Positions 1-6,975 of a DNA stretch of 40,415 bases are shown piece by piece. Position 1 is the first letter of the stretch; every line of letters begins with the position of its first letter. The notes under the pieces were generated by a model that did no database searches, had not been told where the DNA came from, and saw only the letters and a program-made list of their open reading frames with translations. The DNA is from an uncultured Halomicronema sp. (lineage in GTDB: Bacteria > Cyanobacteriota > Cyanobacteriia > Phormidesmidales > Phormidesmidaceae): positions 1 through 40,415 of the forward strand of contig CALCCA010000023.1 in NCBI GenBank assembly GCA_937899725.1, read 5' to 3'. Made by a program: the position numbers and the translations under genes.

Positions 1-67
1 TGGAACTTCTTTCGAGAAGCGCCAGTTCGGTTTTTTGTTTTAAAGGCAATTGGTCCACCATCCGGCG
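1..67 (+). repeat. Direct repeat copy 1 (contains a terminator hairpin)
   Basis: These 67 bases recur without a mismatch at 501-567, exactly 500 bp downstream. The copy begins at the first base of the window, so its true left end is not visible. It carries the stem CTTCT-TTCG-AGAAG closed by CTGG/CCAG and followed by a T-rich run, which is an intrinsic terminator for plus-strand transcription. The two copies diverge abruptly after position 67. This could be a tandem duplication of a short terminated transcript with unit length 500 bp; the upstream half of the first unit lies outside the window. Confidence 0.85.
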
Positions 68-429
68 GAAGAGGCGATGTTGCAAACAAGAGGGTTCGGT
101 TCTCTGAAACCAGACGACAACTCTGAGCCCTTTGCCCTGATCTTGCGTTTTCAAGATTTCAGGGAAAGTCCGATCCCCGAGCAAGGTATCCTCCCTAGGG
201 CCTGAAAGCCGCTTTTATACCGATTCTCTAAAATCTGGCTACACATCCTTTCCCCTTCGCCCCCTTGCTCCCATAGCCCTCCACTACAATCTTGTAGCTC
301 TATTCTGGAGAACTGGTATTAAGGCCCCCGCCGGTCTTGACACAAGCCATCAACAGACTTCACTTCGGGGGATCATTTTCCGGTATTTTTCAGGAATACC
401 CGAATTTAACTGAACTTATCCCCATGGCC

Positions 430-540
430 GTTACCCAAGGCCTGAGTCACTATGAATACATCCTGTAGACTCGCGTGTGCTCCTATGAGCACGGCCGGGC
501 TGGAACTTCTTTCGAGAAGCGCCAGTTCGGTTTTTTGTTT
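430..540 (+). ncRNA. Possible small RNA ending in the repeated terminator
   Basis: Just upstream of the second repeat copy is a compact hairpin, GTGCTC (477-482) and GAGCAC (487-492) with a four-base loop. It is followed by the terminator stem at 499-525 and T-rich bases to 540. Another hairpin lies at 382-400 (GGTATT/AATACC). No convincing reading frame covers the stretch; a 73-codon frame from 452 has no recognisable protein character. Terminated, structured and partly duplicated sequence without a gene suggests a short RNA. I do not recognise a known family (not tmRNA, RNase P or SRP RNA), and the 5' end is a guess. Confidence 0.25.
499..540 (+). terminator. Intrinsic terminator (second copy)
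   Basis: The stem is formed by GCTGG (499-503), CTTCT (506-510), loop TTCG, AGAAG (515-519) and CCAG (522-525), with two small internal mismatches. It is followed by CGGTTTTTTGTTTT, giving the U-rich tail expected of rho-independent termination on the plus strand. Confidence 0.7.
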
Positions 541-567
541 TAAAGGCAATTGGTCCACCATCCGGCG
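501..567 (+). repeat. Direct repeat copy 2
   Basis: Identical to 1-67. The shared part covers the terminator hairpin, its T-run and about 27 bp beyond it, ending at TCCGGCG. Because identity continues past the terminator, this is a DNA duplication and not merely a similar terminator. Confidence 0.85.
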
Positions 568-652
568 AGAGAGGGGTGAGGGCGATCGCCCCGACTTTTC
601 GAAATCACCGCTGAGAGACAGGCCGCAACCAAGTGCATCTCACTTTTGCTTG

Positions 653-783
653 CTAGGGCCTGTCATCATTTAGCGGTTGAGTCCTGATGCTGAAAGCGGT
701 TCAGCCTCTAGCTAGGTTTACGGAGCGGGCGCGGTAATGTCCATCGTCAAAGCGCTCTGGACTTAATTGAGAATGCGCCCTAG
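653..783. mobile_element. 131-bp MITE-like element, copy A
   Basis: This segment matches 5497-5627, which has the same 131-bp length. My hand alignment without gaps gives roughly 79% identity, with the left 90 bp clearly better conserved. The ends are inverted: CTAGGGC at 653-659 and GCGCCCTAG at 775-783. An internal hairpin GCTGAA/TTCAGC sits about 38 bp in. There is no coding capacity. Small size, terminal inverted repeats and two intergenic copies fit a miniature inverted-repeat element; no transposase is present here to name a family. Confidence 0.6.
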
Positions 784-791
784 GCTTGCTC

Positions 792-808
792 GCGGGCAAG
801 ATGCCCGC
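792..808. repeat. Short perfect hairpin GCGGGCA-AGA-TGCCCGC
   Basis: A seven-bp perfect stem with a three-base loop lies between the MITE-like element and the 3' end of the DUF5996 gene. It has the same design as hairpins at 5647-5669 and 34734-34754: a GC-rich stem ending GGC(A), a trinucleotide loop, and placement just after genes. It has no U-tract, so it is more likely a dispersed palindrome or mRNA 3'-end stabiliser than a classical terminator. Confidence 0.5.
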
Positions 809-877
809 CCTCAACACATTGATGGATTTATAAATCTGGAATACGCCCCTGCAAATCGCCTGGTCTCTAAAACAGAC

Positions 878-1804
878 TTACTTAAATGAGGTTTGGCGAA
901 GCGCGACTTGATCCCAGTTGGCCAGGTTGGCCGCCGCTGCATAGGTGCTTTCTAAAAAGGCCAGCAGCGTTTGATCGGGGTCGGTGGCTTCTCGCACGGC
1001 ATCGTAGGGCAGGATGAATTCTCCCATGGCGTCTAAAAAGAACGCGGCCTCTGGACGCACCGGAGCCTCCTTAAATTTGTCAGGAGTGGGATAGGCGTAG
1101 GAGTAAAAGGCCGGATACCCCAGCCCCGCCCCCGGCCAGAAACCAGCGCTGCTGACCTCGTGGGAATAGGCTTCTTTGGCCACGTCATCGGGGAGATGGG
1201 GCACACCGCCGGGATGTTCTGGCGCTGTTCGGCCCGAAAATCGCGTGACGGCTAAATCGAAACTGCCCCAGAAAAAGTGCACGGGGCTGACCTTGCCGCA
1301 AAAGTGGGACCGAAAGTCGCTGAAGACCCGCTCGCTTTGCAGCAAGATTCGCCAGAACCGATGGGCGTAGTCGGCATCGTAGGCCGCGTGGGTTTCATCT
1401 TTTTCAAACGCAATGGGGTCAGCGATTTCGTTGGGCAGGGTGTTGATGGCGATCGCGATATCCAGGTTGGCCAGCGCTGCCATCACAGCGGCATAAAAAT
1501 CCGCGACGGAACGCGGCTCTAGCGGAAGGGTTTGGGTCTGTCCGTCACTGGTTGCAATGATGAGCTGATGCGCGACAAAGTCAAAGTCGATCTGCACAAT
1601 GCGGTTGCCGTAGGGCATCGTGCTGGTGGTAAGGCCCCGCGCCGTGAGATAGAGCGGTATGTGCCAAGAATGGTTAATCCACGGGGTTTGTACGAGGCGA
1701 ATTTTGCCAATAATCTGAGTCCACAGGTGGAGGGTAGTGTAGGTGTCTTGCCACGCCTCTAGCGGCAAACTGGGCCAAGCATCAGTCATGAGTTTTGTCG
1801 CCAT
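878..1804 (-). CDS. DUF5996 family protein
   Basis: This encodes 308 residues and is a good match by eye to the DUF5996 family. Hallmarks are the N-terminal stretch WPSLPLEAWQDTYTTLHLW, then WINHSWHIPLYLTARGLTTS, a central HFFWGSFDLAVTRFSGR motif, and a C-terminal aromatic-rich FYSYAYPTP. The biochemical function is unknown. There is no signal peptide or membrane segment, so it should be cytoplasmic. An internal Met at residue 6 (position 1789) begins MTDAWPSLPLEAW, where homologues usually start, and may be the true start. The gene is separated from bioF by about 130 bp, so cotranscription is possible but not compelling. Confidence 0.85.
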   Translation of the reverse strand: MATKLMTDAWPSLPLEAWQDTYTTLHLWTQIIGKIRLVQTPWINHSWHIPLYLTARGLTTSTMPYGNRIVQIDFDFVAHQLIIATSDGQTQTLPLEPRSVADFYAAVMAALANLDIAIAINTLPNEIADPIAFEKDETHAAYDADYAHRFWRILLQSERVFSDFRSHFCGKVSPVHFFWGSFDLAVTRFSGRTAPEHPGGVPHLPDDVAKEAYSHEVSSAGFWPGAGLGYPAFYSYAYPTPDKFKEAPVRPEAAFFLDAMGEFILPYDAVREATDPDQTLLAFLESTYAAAANLANWDQVALRQTSFK

Positions 1805-1936
1805 AAGTTGGGGGGATAGACGTCACGAAGGCAGGAAACCGACAGCAGACGCCTCCATTCTAAGGGTGCTGGCGGCTACTTTTTTGAGCGTATCGCCACC
1901 AGCATGATTGGCTCTGAGAGCGTGCCTGCTTAAGCA

Positions 1937-3157
1937 TCAATCCGGCTCTACCCGGCCACCCAATGCTGATGAACTCGCAATTTGTGTCAGGGTCTGCAGC
2001 AGTTGCTGCATGTGGTGCGGCTCATGGGTTGCCATGACCGTGAAGCGCAGCCGGCTGACGGGGACGGTCGGCGGTCGGACGGCAGAGACCAAACAGCCTG
2101 CTTGTTTGAGCTGTTGCCCCAGGTGCAGAACGATCGCGGCATTCGCCACCTCCACACAGAGAATCGGCGAGTCTGAGGGCAGCAGCCGCTTGAGCCCACC
2201 GTCAGGATAGTTAATCAACAGCTTCTGTAACCCTTGCTGCAGCTGCTGAACATTGTGCCAAAGGGCTTGGCGACGCTCGGGTTCAGCCTGGACGATCGCG
2301 ATCGCCGCCTTGGCGGCGGCGGTGTCTGCCGGAGTCAGGCCAGTGGTGTAAATCCAGCTGGGGGCGCGGTTGCGTAAAAAGTCAATCAGGCGGGCGGAGC
2401 CGGTGACATAGCCGCCGAGACTGCCCAACGCCTTGCTGAGGGTGCCCATCTGCACGAGAGGACGGCCCCGACAAGCCCAGTGCTCGACGGCACCCGAGCC
2501 CGTGGCCCCAAGCACACCCGTGCCGTGGGCCTCATCGACCAGCACCATGCAGTCAAACTCGTCGGCCAGATCCAACAGCTGGGGCAGGGGGCAGAGATCA
2601 CCATCCATACTAAATACGCTGTCGGTGATGATCAGGGCGCGGCGATAGTGCGATCGCCCCGTGCTGAGCTGCTGCCGCAAATCTTCTACATCATTGTGGC
2701 GATAGGTTTGCAGGGTGGCACCACTGAGTTTGGCCCCGTTAATTAGGCTGGAGTGGTTGTATTGATCCGACAAAATTAGGTCACGGGCACTGACTAAAGC
2801 GCTGATCGTGCCCAGGTTGGCCAGGTAGCCCGAGCTAAAGACGATCGCGTCTGCGGTGCCTTTCCATTGGGCAATCGCCTGCTCTAGCTGTTGGTGTAGT
2901 TCGCGGCTGCCGCTCAGCAGCCGCGAGCCGGTGCTGCCGGTGCCGTAGGTTTCAATCGCGGCGATCGCGGCAGCGGCCAAGCGCGGGTCACCCGCCAGCC
3001 CTAAATAATCATTGCTGGCAAAATTGAGCAGCGATCGCCCGGCCAGTTGCATCACTGGCCCTGCTTTGCCCGCCAGCGGCTGCACCGTGCGGTGCCAGTG
3101 CGCCTTGTGAATCGTCGCGAGAGCGGGCTCTAGCCAGTCGTAAGCTTGGGTCGTCAT
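1937..3157 (-). CDS. bioF: 8-amino-7-oxononanoate synthase
   Basis: This PLP enzyme (406 residues) condenses pimeloyl thioester with L-alanine in the first committed step of biotin-ring synthesis. Family signatures are clear: [11 protein letters not shown] near residue 45, [14 protein letters not shown] near 71-84, [10 protein letters not shown] at 208-217 and the PLP-lysine motif [14 protein letters not shown] with K242. The open frame runs upstream to 3409, but that extension only shadows the TRIC gene in another frame. The ATG at 3157 overlaps the preceding stop as ATGA, which decides the start and implies translational coupling. It is the last gene of an apparent three-gene unit. No other biotin gene is visible here. 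Confidence 0.93.
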   Translation of the reverse strand: MTTQAYDWLEPALATIHKAHWHRTVQPLAGKAGPVMQLAGRSLLNFASNDYLGLAGDPRLAAAAIAAIETYGTGSTGSRLLSGSRELHQQLEQAIAQWKGTADAIVFSSGYLANLGTISALVSARDLILSDQYNHSSLINGAKLSGATLQTYRHNDVEDLRQQLSTGRSHYRRALIITDSVFSMDGDLCPLPQLLDLADEFDCMVLVDEAHGTGVLGATGSGAVEHWACRGRPLVQMGTLSKALGSLGGYVTGSARLIDFLRNRAPSWIYTTGLTPADTAAAKAAIAIVQAEPERRQALWHNVQQLQQGLQKLLINYPDGGLKRLLPSDSPILCVEVANAAIVLHLGQQLKQAGCLVSAVRPPTVPVSRLRFTVMATHEPHHMQQLLQTLTQIASSSALGGRVEPD

Positions 3158-3777
3158 GGCTGCCGCGTGTCGGTAAAGCGATAGACCGGCAGGCGTAGGC
3201 CCCAAATAATCGCCGCCAGCCGCAAACTCATGATGGCAGCCATGCCCAGCAGCGCCGACGCCGTGTCGCTGACGCCGACCTTTTGCAGTGCTAAGTCGAG
3301 GGCCACCCCGGCGATCGCCGCCGTCGCATAAATGTTGCCTCGCTTGAGAATGATCGGAATTTCGACCAGCAGCACATCGCGAATCACACCACCGACTACC
3401 CCTGAGCAAGTGCCCATTAAAATCACCACCAAACTGCTGAACTGGGCCGCTGCCGCCACTTGGGCACCGCTGATGCTAAACAGCGCCAGTCCGGCTGCAT
3501 CAGCAATCAGTAGCGCTCGCTTGGGTGGCCGCCAACAGTGGGTATACAACACGGTCAGCAAACCCGCACCAATAGCAACTAATAGATAGTCGGGCTGCTG
3601 CACCCAAAACACCGGGGCGCGATCGAGCAGCAAATCCCGCAGAGTGCCACCACCGAGGGCCGTGACGATGGCAATCACCATGACGCCCAGCAGATCTAAA
3701 TGTTTGCGCCCCGCCGCGAGCGCACCACTCACCGCAAATACCGCCACGCCCAACAAATCTAAGCCATAGAGAACCAT
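3154..3777 (-). CDS. TRIC/UPF0126 family membrane channel protein
   Basis: This 207-residue integral membrane protein has about seven hydrophobic segments and a clear internal duplication. The halves carry related glycine motifs, [14 protein letters not shown] near residue 40 and [14 protein letters not shown] near residue 127. The twin GGG(x)RD motif defines the UPF0126 family (E. coli YicG/YadS), now grouped with trimeric intracellular cation channels. It probably forms a cation-permeable pore in the plasma membrane; physiological ion and role in cyanobacteria are unclear. It starts 10 bp after the desaturase/SDR gene and its stop overlaps the bioF start, so it is the middle gene of a compact unit. 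Confidence 0.88.
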   Translation of the reverse strand: MVLYGLDLLGVAVFAVSGALAAGRKHLDLLGVMVIAIVTALGGGTLRDLLLDRAPVFWVQQPDYLLVAIGAGLLTVLYTHCWRPPKRALLIADAAGLALFSISGAQVAAAAQFSSLVVILMGTCSGVVGGVIRDVLLVEIPIILKRGNIYATAAIAGVALDLALQKVGVSDTASALLGMAAIMSLRLAAIIWGLRLPVYRFTDTRQP

Positions 3778-3787
3778 CGATTTTGAA

Positions 3788-4963
3788 CTAATGAGAAAAC
3801 AGCCGAAAGTACCAGGACTGGGCCGTTTCCTTCACCGGAAACGCCAGATACGTGAGGGGATTAATCGTGACGATAATATTGCGGATGTCGCGCTGAGCCA
3901 GGGCCACGATCGCCTTGGCCACCCACGGGGCTGACATCACCCCAATCGGGTTCAAATTGCTTTTGAACGGCCCCAAAATCAGCTTACGAATCATGCAGGG
4001 AGCATCTTGGCGTTTGAGGGTGACCAGATCACCCGTCAGGCGTTTCGACACCTCGTACAGAGGGCTAAAGGCAGGCCCGACTTCGGCCTCTGACGTGTTG
4101 ACCCACAGTTCTTTAGTCGCAGCTCCGGTAGGGGTGTCCACCGTGGCGAGAAAGGCGTCCATCAGCGCCAGCACCGAGAGCGAATTGACCTGCAAAGAGC
4201 GCTCGATCGCCGCAGGGGTGCGATCGCCGTGCACATTGATGCCGTGGTTGATGATAAGAATATCGACCTTGCGCAGGGCCGCCTGCAGTTCGCTCTCTTG
4301 TCCGGGCTGCCAGGTGAGCACCCGCAGCGACTGCGGAAAGGGGGCCTCAGGCGAAGTCGTGATGGCGACCGGTTTGGCCCCGTGACGGGCCAGCTCAGTC
4401 AGCAGGGCTTGGCCCAGCGTGCCCGAGGCTCCGGTGACGGCGACGGTCTTGTTTTTGAGCGAAAGCGCCGTGCCCATAAGCTTGTCTAAAAAGGTGAAGT
4501 GGCCCGCGTAATAAGCGTTGACGTTGTCGAAATGATGTTTCCAATGATAGCTGCGGTTGACCCGCCACAAACCGGGAATCTCTCGCAGGGGGCCGGGCTC
4601 ATGGGTGAGGTCGGTGGTCAGCAGCCAGCCCTGTGATCGCGCGATCGCCCCCCCCAAAAAGCCTGCGCCATACAGACAGCCCACCCACAACCCCGGCTGC
4701 CAAAGCAGCGCCATGAGCGCCATGACGCCCATCATCGCCAATGATTCGGGCACGTCATTATAGAGCTGCGCCTTGCTATAAAGTTCGGCACTGATCGGCG
4801 TAAAGTCTTTTTTGTAGGCGCGATGATGCCAATTATGTAACGTTTGCAGCGGTGCCCAAAGGTGGCTAGCGATGTGATAAGCGTCTCGCACCATCTCGAC
4901 GATGACGATTGACGAGATCGCCCACAAGCTTTGTACAATCACTGTCTCCAGCACGATGTTCAC
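3788..4963 (-). CDS. Bifunctional sterol desaturase-like / short-chain dehydrogenase
   Basis: This is a two-domain protein of 391 residues with the start used here. Residues 1-165 form a membrane fatty-acid-hydroxylase-type domain with His clusters H30xxxH34, H43xxHH47 and H140xxHH144 that would bind a di-iron centre. Residues 172-390 form a Rossmann SDR domain with TGASGTLG (177-184), NHG near 239 and catalytic Y303xxxK307, with S291 as the probable third residue. The substrate is unknown; a membrane lipid or carotenoid-like molecule is plausible. The frame also allows a GTG start at 5035, but that would leave only 12 bp to the divergent gene. The GTG at 4963 follows a GTGAGG and begins where I expect family members to start. 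It is first in the unit with TRIC and bioF. Confidence 0.82.
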   Translation of the reverse strand: MNIVLETVIVQSLWAISSIVIVEMVRDAYHIASHLWAPLQTLHNWHHRAYKKDFTPISAELYSKAQLYNDVPESLAMMGVMALMALLWQPGLWVGCLYGAGFLGGAIARSQGWLLTTDLTHEPGPLREIPGLWRVNRSYHWKHHFDNVNAYYAGHFTFLDKLMGTALSLKNKTVAVTGASGTLGQALLTELARHGAKPVAITTSPEAPFPQSLRVLTWQPGQESELQAALRKVDILIINHGINVHGDRTPAAIERSLQVNSLSVLALMDAFLATVDTPTGAATKELWVNTSEAEVGPAFSPLYEVSKRLTGDLVTLKRQDAPCMIRKLILGPFKSNLNPIGVMSAPWVAKAIVALAQRDIRNIIVTINPLTYLAFPVKETAQSWYFRLFSH

Positions 4964-4989
4964 GGCCTCACGGGGGTTAGTAGATGACA

Positions 4990-5011
4990 CAGACGTTACA
5001 GTAAACGTCTG
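4990..5011. promoter_or_regulatory. Perfect inverted repeat in a divergent promoter region
   Basis: CAGACGTT (4990-4997) and AACGTCTG (5004-5011) form an eight-bp perfect inverted repeat with a six-base spacer. It lies between the 4963 start of the minus-strand unit and the 5048 start of the plus-strand PPC gene. The size and spacing suit a dimeric repressor. If the desaturase really starts at the upstream GTG (5035), the palindrome would be coding. No regulator family can be assigned. Confidence 0.4.
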
Positions 5012-5047
5012 ACAGGACAGGGTAATCTCTCGCACTCAGCATTATCC

Positions 5048-5500
5048 ATGACAGACAGCGCCTTTGCATCTACCGGTCTGACGCCCTATGCGTTGCGCCT
5101 CCCCCCGGATGCCGATCTCAAAATCAGCCTGCAAACCTTTACGCAGCAGCACCAGCTGGCCGCCGCCTGCATTTTGACAGCGGTGGGTAGCCTCACTGTG
5201 GCCCAACTGCGCTTTGCCGGACAAGCCACCTCGACAGTGCTGCCGGAGCGCTTTGAAATTGTTTCTCTAGTGGGGACGCTGTCGGTCGCGGGCCTGCACC
5301 TGCATCTAGCGATCGCTAATGCTCAGGGGCAGCTATGGGGCGGGCACCTGATGCCGGGCTGTCGGATCTACACCACCGCCGAAATCGTCGTAGGGGCGCT
5401 GCCGGGCTTGCGCTTTCAGCGATTAGCCGATGAGCAAACCGGGTATCGCGAGTTAGCGATCGCGATCGCTCAGCCTCAGACACTGGAGCCGAATCTCTAG
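5048..5500 (+). CDS. PPC domain (DUF296) protein
   Basis: This 150-residue protein consists almost entirely of one PPC/DUF296 domain. The match rests on the N-terminal LRLPPDADL, the central GSLTVAQLRFA, and the conserved core EIVSLVGTL...HLHLAIANAQGQLWGGHLMPG near residues 75-115. In plants this domain accompanies AT-hooks in DNA-binding proteins and forms trimers. Bacterial versions stand alone and their function is unclear; no AT-hook is seen here. It is divergent from the desaturase unit with a palindrome between them. Its TAG stop lies within the terminal CTAG of the 131-bp MITE-like element, so the insertion may have reset the C-terminus. Confidence 0.85.
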   Translation: MTDSAFASTGLTPYALRLPPDADLKISLQTFTQQHQLAAACILTAVGSLTVAQLRFAGQATSTVLPERFEIVSLVGTLSVAGLHLHLAIANAQGQLWGGHLMPGCRIYTTAEIVVGALPGLRFQRLADEQTGYRELAIAIAQPQTLEPNL

Positions 5501-5627
5501 AGGCTGTCATCATTTAGCGGCTGAGTCCTGATGTTGAAAGCGGTTCAGCCTCTAGCTAGTGTTACGAAGCGGGCGCGATAAGGCCCATACTGTAAGGCTT
5601 TCGAGTTTAATTAATGACGCGCCTCAG
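5497..5627. mobile_element. 131-bp MITE-like element, copy B
   Basis: This is the second copy of the element at 653-783, in the same orientation and of identical length. Its ends are inverted: CTAGAGGCTGTCAT at 5497-5510 and ATGACGCGCCTCAG at 5614-5627, which pair well with one gap. The hairpin near position 38 is kept as GTTGAA/TTCAGC, where the C-to-T change still allows a G-U pair. The left end overlaps the stop codon of the PPC gene. It has no coding capacity. Confidence 0.62.
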
Positions 5628-5646
5628 GACAAAAATATTTTCTGCA

Positions 5647-5669
5647 GGGGTTGGGCAATGCCCAACCCC
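5647..5669. terminator. Strong hairpin between convergent genes
   Basis: GGGGTTGGGC (5647-5656) and GCCCAACCCC (5660-5669) make a perfect ten-bp stem with loop AAT. It lies between the convergent PPC and DUF1499 genes, where a bidirectional terminator or 3'-end stabiliser is expected. It lacks a U-tract. The same AAT-loop design recurs at 34734-34754. Confidence 0.5.
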
Positions 5670-5715
5670 CACGATCAGGACACGATGTTTGAGCAACTCC
5701 ACCAGTTCTCAGCGG

Positions 5716-6237
5716 CTAGGCGGAAAAAGCCGACCGAATCGCTTCAATGCGCTTGCGGTTCACGCCTAGGTCAGACTGGCCTAGCCGCGCGGCTGATCGC
5801 ACGTGAACCGTACCGGCGGCATCTGTCGGCAGATAAAACTCCACATCATCGACATAGCCCATCAGCTTTGAGGTGAACTCAGCGTAGAGATAGGTGTCGG
5901 TTTGCTCGATCACTGCACTGCCATCCTGCGCTTCGATGACCTGGCGCAGGGTGGTCATAGCGGCGGCGGCATCACCGGTGTAGCTGAGGGGCGCGATCGC
6001 ATGCTCGGCGTCAGTATCGCCCTGGCTCACTACACAGTTCGGGCTTTTCGGGCAGGCCTTTAGCTGGCCTGCTTTAACGCCGATATCGGTGGGGCGAGTA
6101 CCGCCAAACAAAGCTTTGAATCCAGGTAGTGCAGCAATCATAGGTGAAATCTCAGCGTGGGCAGGTTGGGGAAATCCGAAAAAGATGAGGGCTGCGAAGA
6201 GGCTCGACAGCACAACGGTCTGGAATGCCGTGACCAT
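5716..6237 (-). CDS. Exported DUF1499 domain protein
   Basis: This 173-residue protein has an N-terminal signal peptide: a hydrophobic core VVLSSLFAALIFFG followed by PAHAE, a good signal-peptidase I site. The mature part is a DUF1499 domain, marked by the CPKSPNCVVSQ motif near residue 62, then a YLYAEFTSKLMGYVDDVEFYL stretch typical of the family. The function is unknown. In other cyanobacteria similar proteins are thought to be thylakoid-lumenal or periplasmic. It is divergent from the DUF2358 gene (85 bp gap) and convergent with the PPC gene. Confidence 0.85.
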   Translation of the reverse strand: MVTAFQTVVLSSLFAALIFFGFPQPAHAEISPMIAALPGFKALFGGTRPTDIGVKAGQLKACPKSPNCVVSQGDTDAEHAIAPLSYTGDAAAAMTTLRQVIEAQDGSAVIEQTDTYLYAEFTSKLMGYVDDVEFYLPTDAAGTVHVRSAARLGQSDLGVNRKRIEAIRSAFSA

Positions 6238-6322
6238 AGAATTAAGGATGAGGACAGGATAGAGATGAAGGCAGAGCGCTCATCAGGCTCATCAGCAGTT
6301 TAACGGAACCCTGGCGGAAACT

Positions 6323-6760
6323 ATGGCGATCGAGCTGAATTACGACCCCATTTTAGAAACCTTGCGCCGCGATTTGCCGACGCTGTTTGAGCACGACATT
6401 TCCTACGACATCTATACGCGCGACATCTTTTTCAAAGATCCGGTCAATCAGTTCAAGGGCAAGTTGAACTACCGCATCATTTTTTGGACGCTGCGGTTTC
6501 ACGGTGGGCTGTTCTTTAGCGACCTGCACTTCGATCTGCACGATGTCCGGGTTGAGCAAGACGGCGTGATTCGCGCCGATTGGACAGTGCGCGGCACCCT
6601 GCGATTGCCCTGGCGACCGCCGCTGCTGTTCAGCGGGTATTCGCTCTACACGCTCAATCAGGCAGGCCAAATTTACGAGCATCGCGATACCTGGGATCGA
6701 TCGCCCCAAGCAATTTTGCGACAGTTTTGGCCCCATACAGACGAAAACTCGCTTCCGTAG
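6323..6760 (+). CDS. DUF2358 (NTF2-like fold) protein
   Basis: This 145-residue soluble protein belongs to DUF2358, a family of cyanobacteria and plastids with an NTF2/SnoaL-like fold. The match rests on LPTLFEHDISYDIYTRDIFFKDPVNQFKG near the N-terminus, IFWTLRFHG, and WTVRGTLRLPWRPPLLFSG in the C-terminal half. No catalytic residue set can be inferred. The ATG precedes GCGATCGAG and there is no strong Shine-Dalgarno sequence. It stands alone between the divergent DUF1499 gene and the downstream SLH gene, with about 215 bp after it. Confidence 0.85.
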   Translation: MAIELNYDPILETLRRDLPTLFEHDISYDIYTRDIFFKDPVNQFKGKLNYRIIFWTLRFHGGLFFSDLHFDLHDVRVEQDGVIRADWTVRGTLRLPWRPPLLFSGYSLYTLNQAGQIYEHRDTWDRSPQAILRQFWPHTDENSLP

Positions 6761-6975
6761 GTTCCGCAAAACCCGTGCCTGATTAAACACTCATAACACC
6801 GAGTTATTTTTGGGAACCCCAGCAAACTTTTTCGGTCAATAGCTTCAAAGGGGCAGGCATACTGCCGTCAGCGATCGCTCTTTTGCACAACCTGACTGTT
6901 TTTAAGCCGAGGCTTCACTTTTTGAAGGCTCACAGCTCTTTTTGCCAATTTTTGTTTACACGTGGGTATTTAATC

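Noticed and set aside
452-673. 73-codon open frame across the second direct repeat
   Set aside because: It runs through the terminator stem and into the MITE-like element and has no protein-like composition.
3158-3409. N-terminal extension of bioF to 3409
   Set aside because: The extra residues are Arg/Gly/His-rich and shadow the TRIC gene in another frame; the ATG overlapping the TRIC stop is a better start.
5559-5876. 105-codon plus-strand frame
   Set aside because: It lies across the MITE-like copy and antisense to DUF1499, with no family features.
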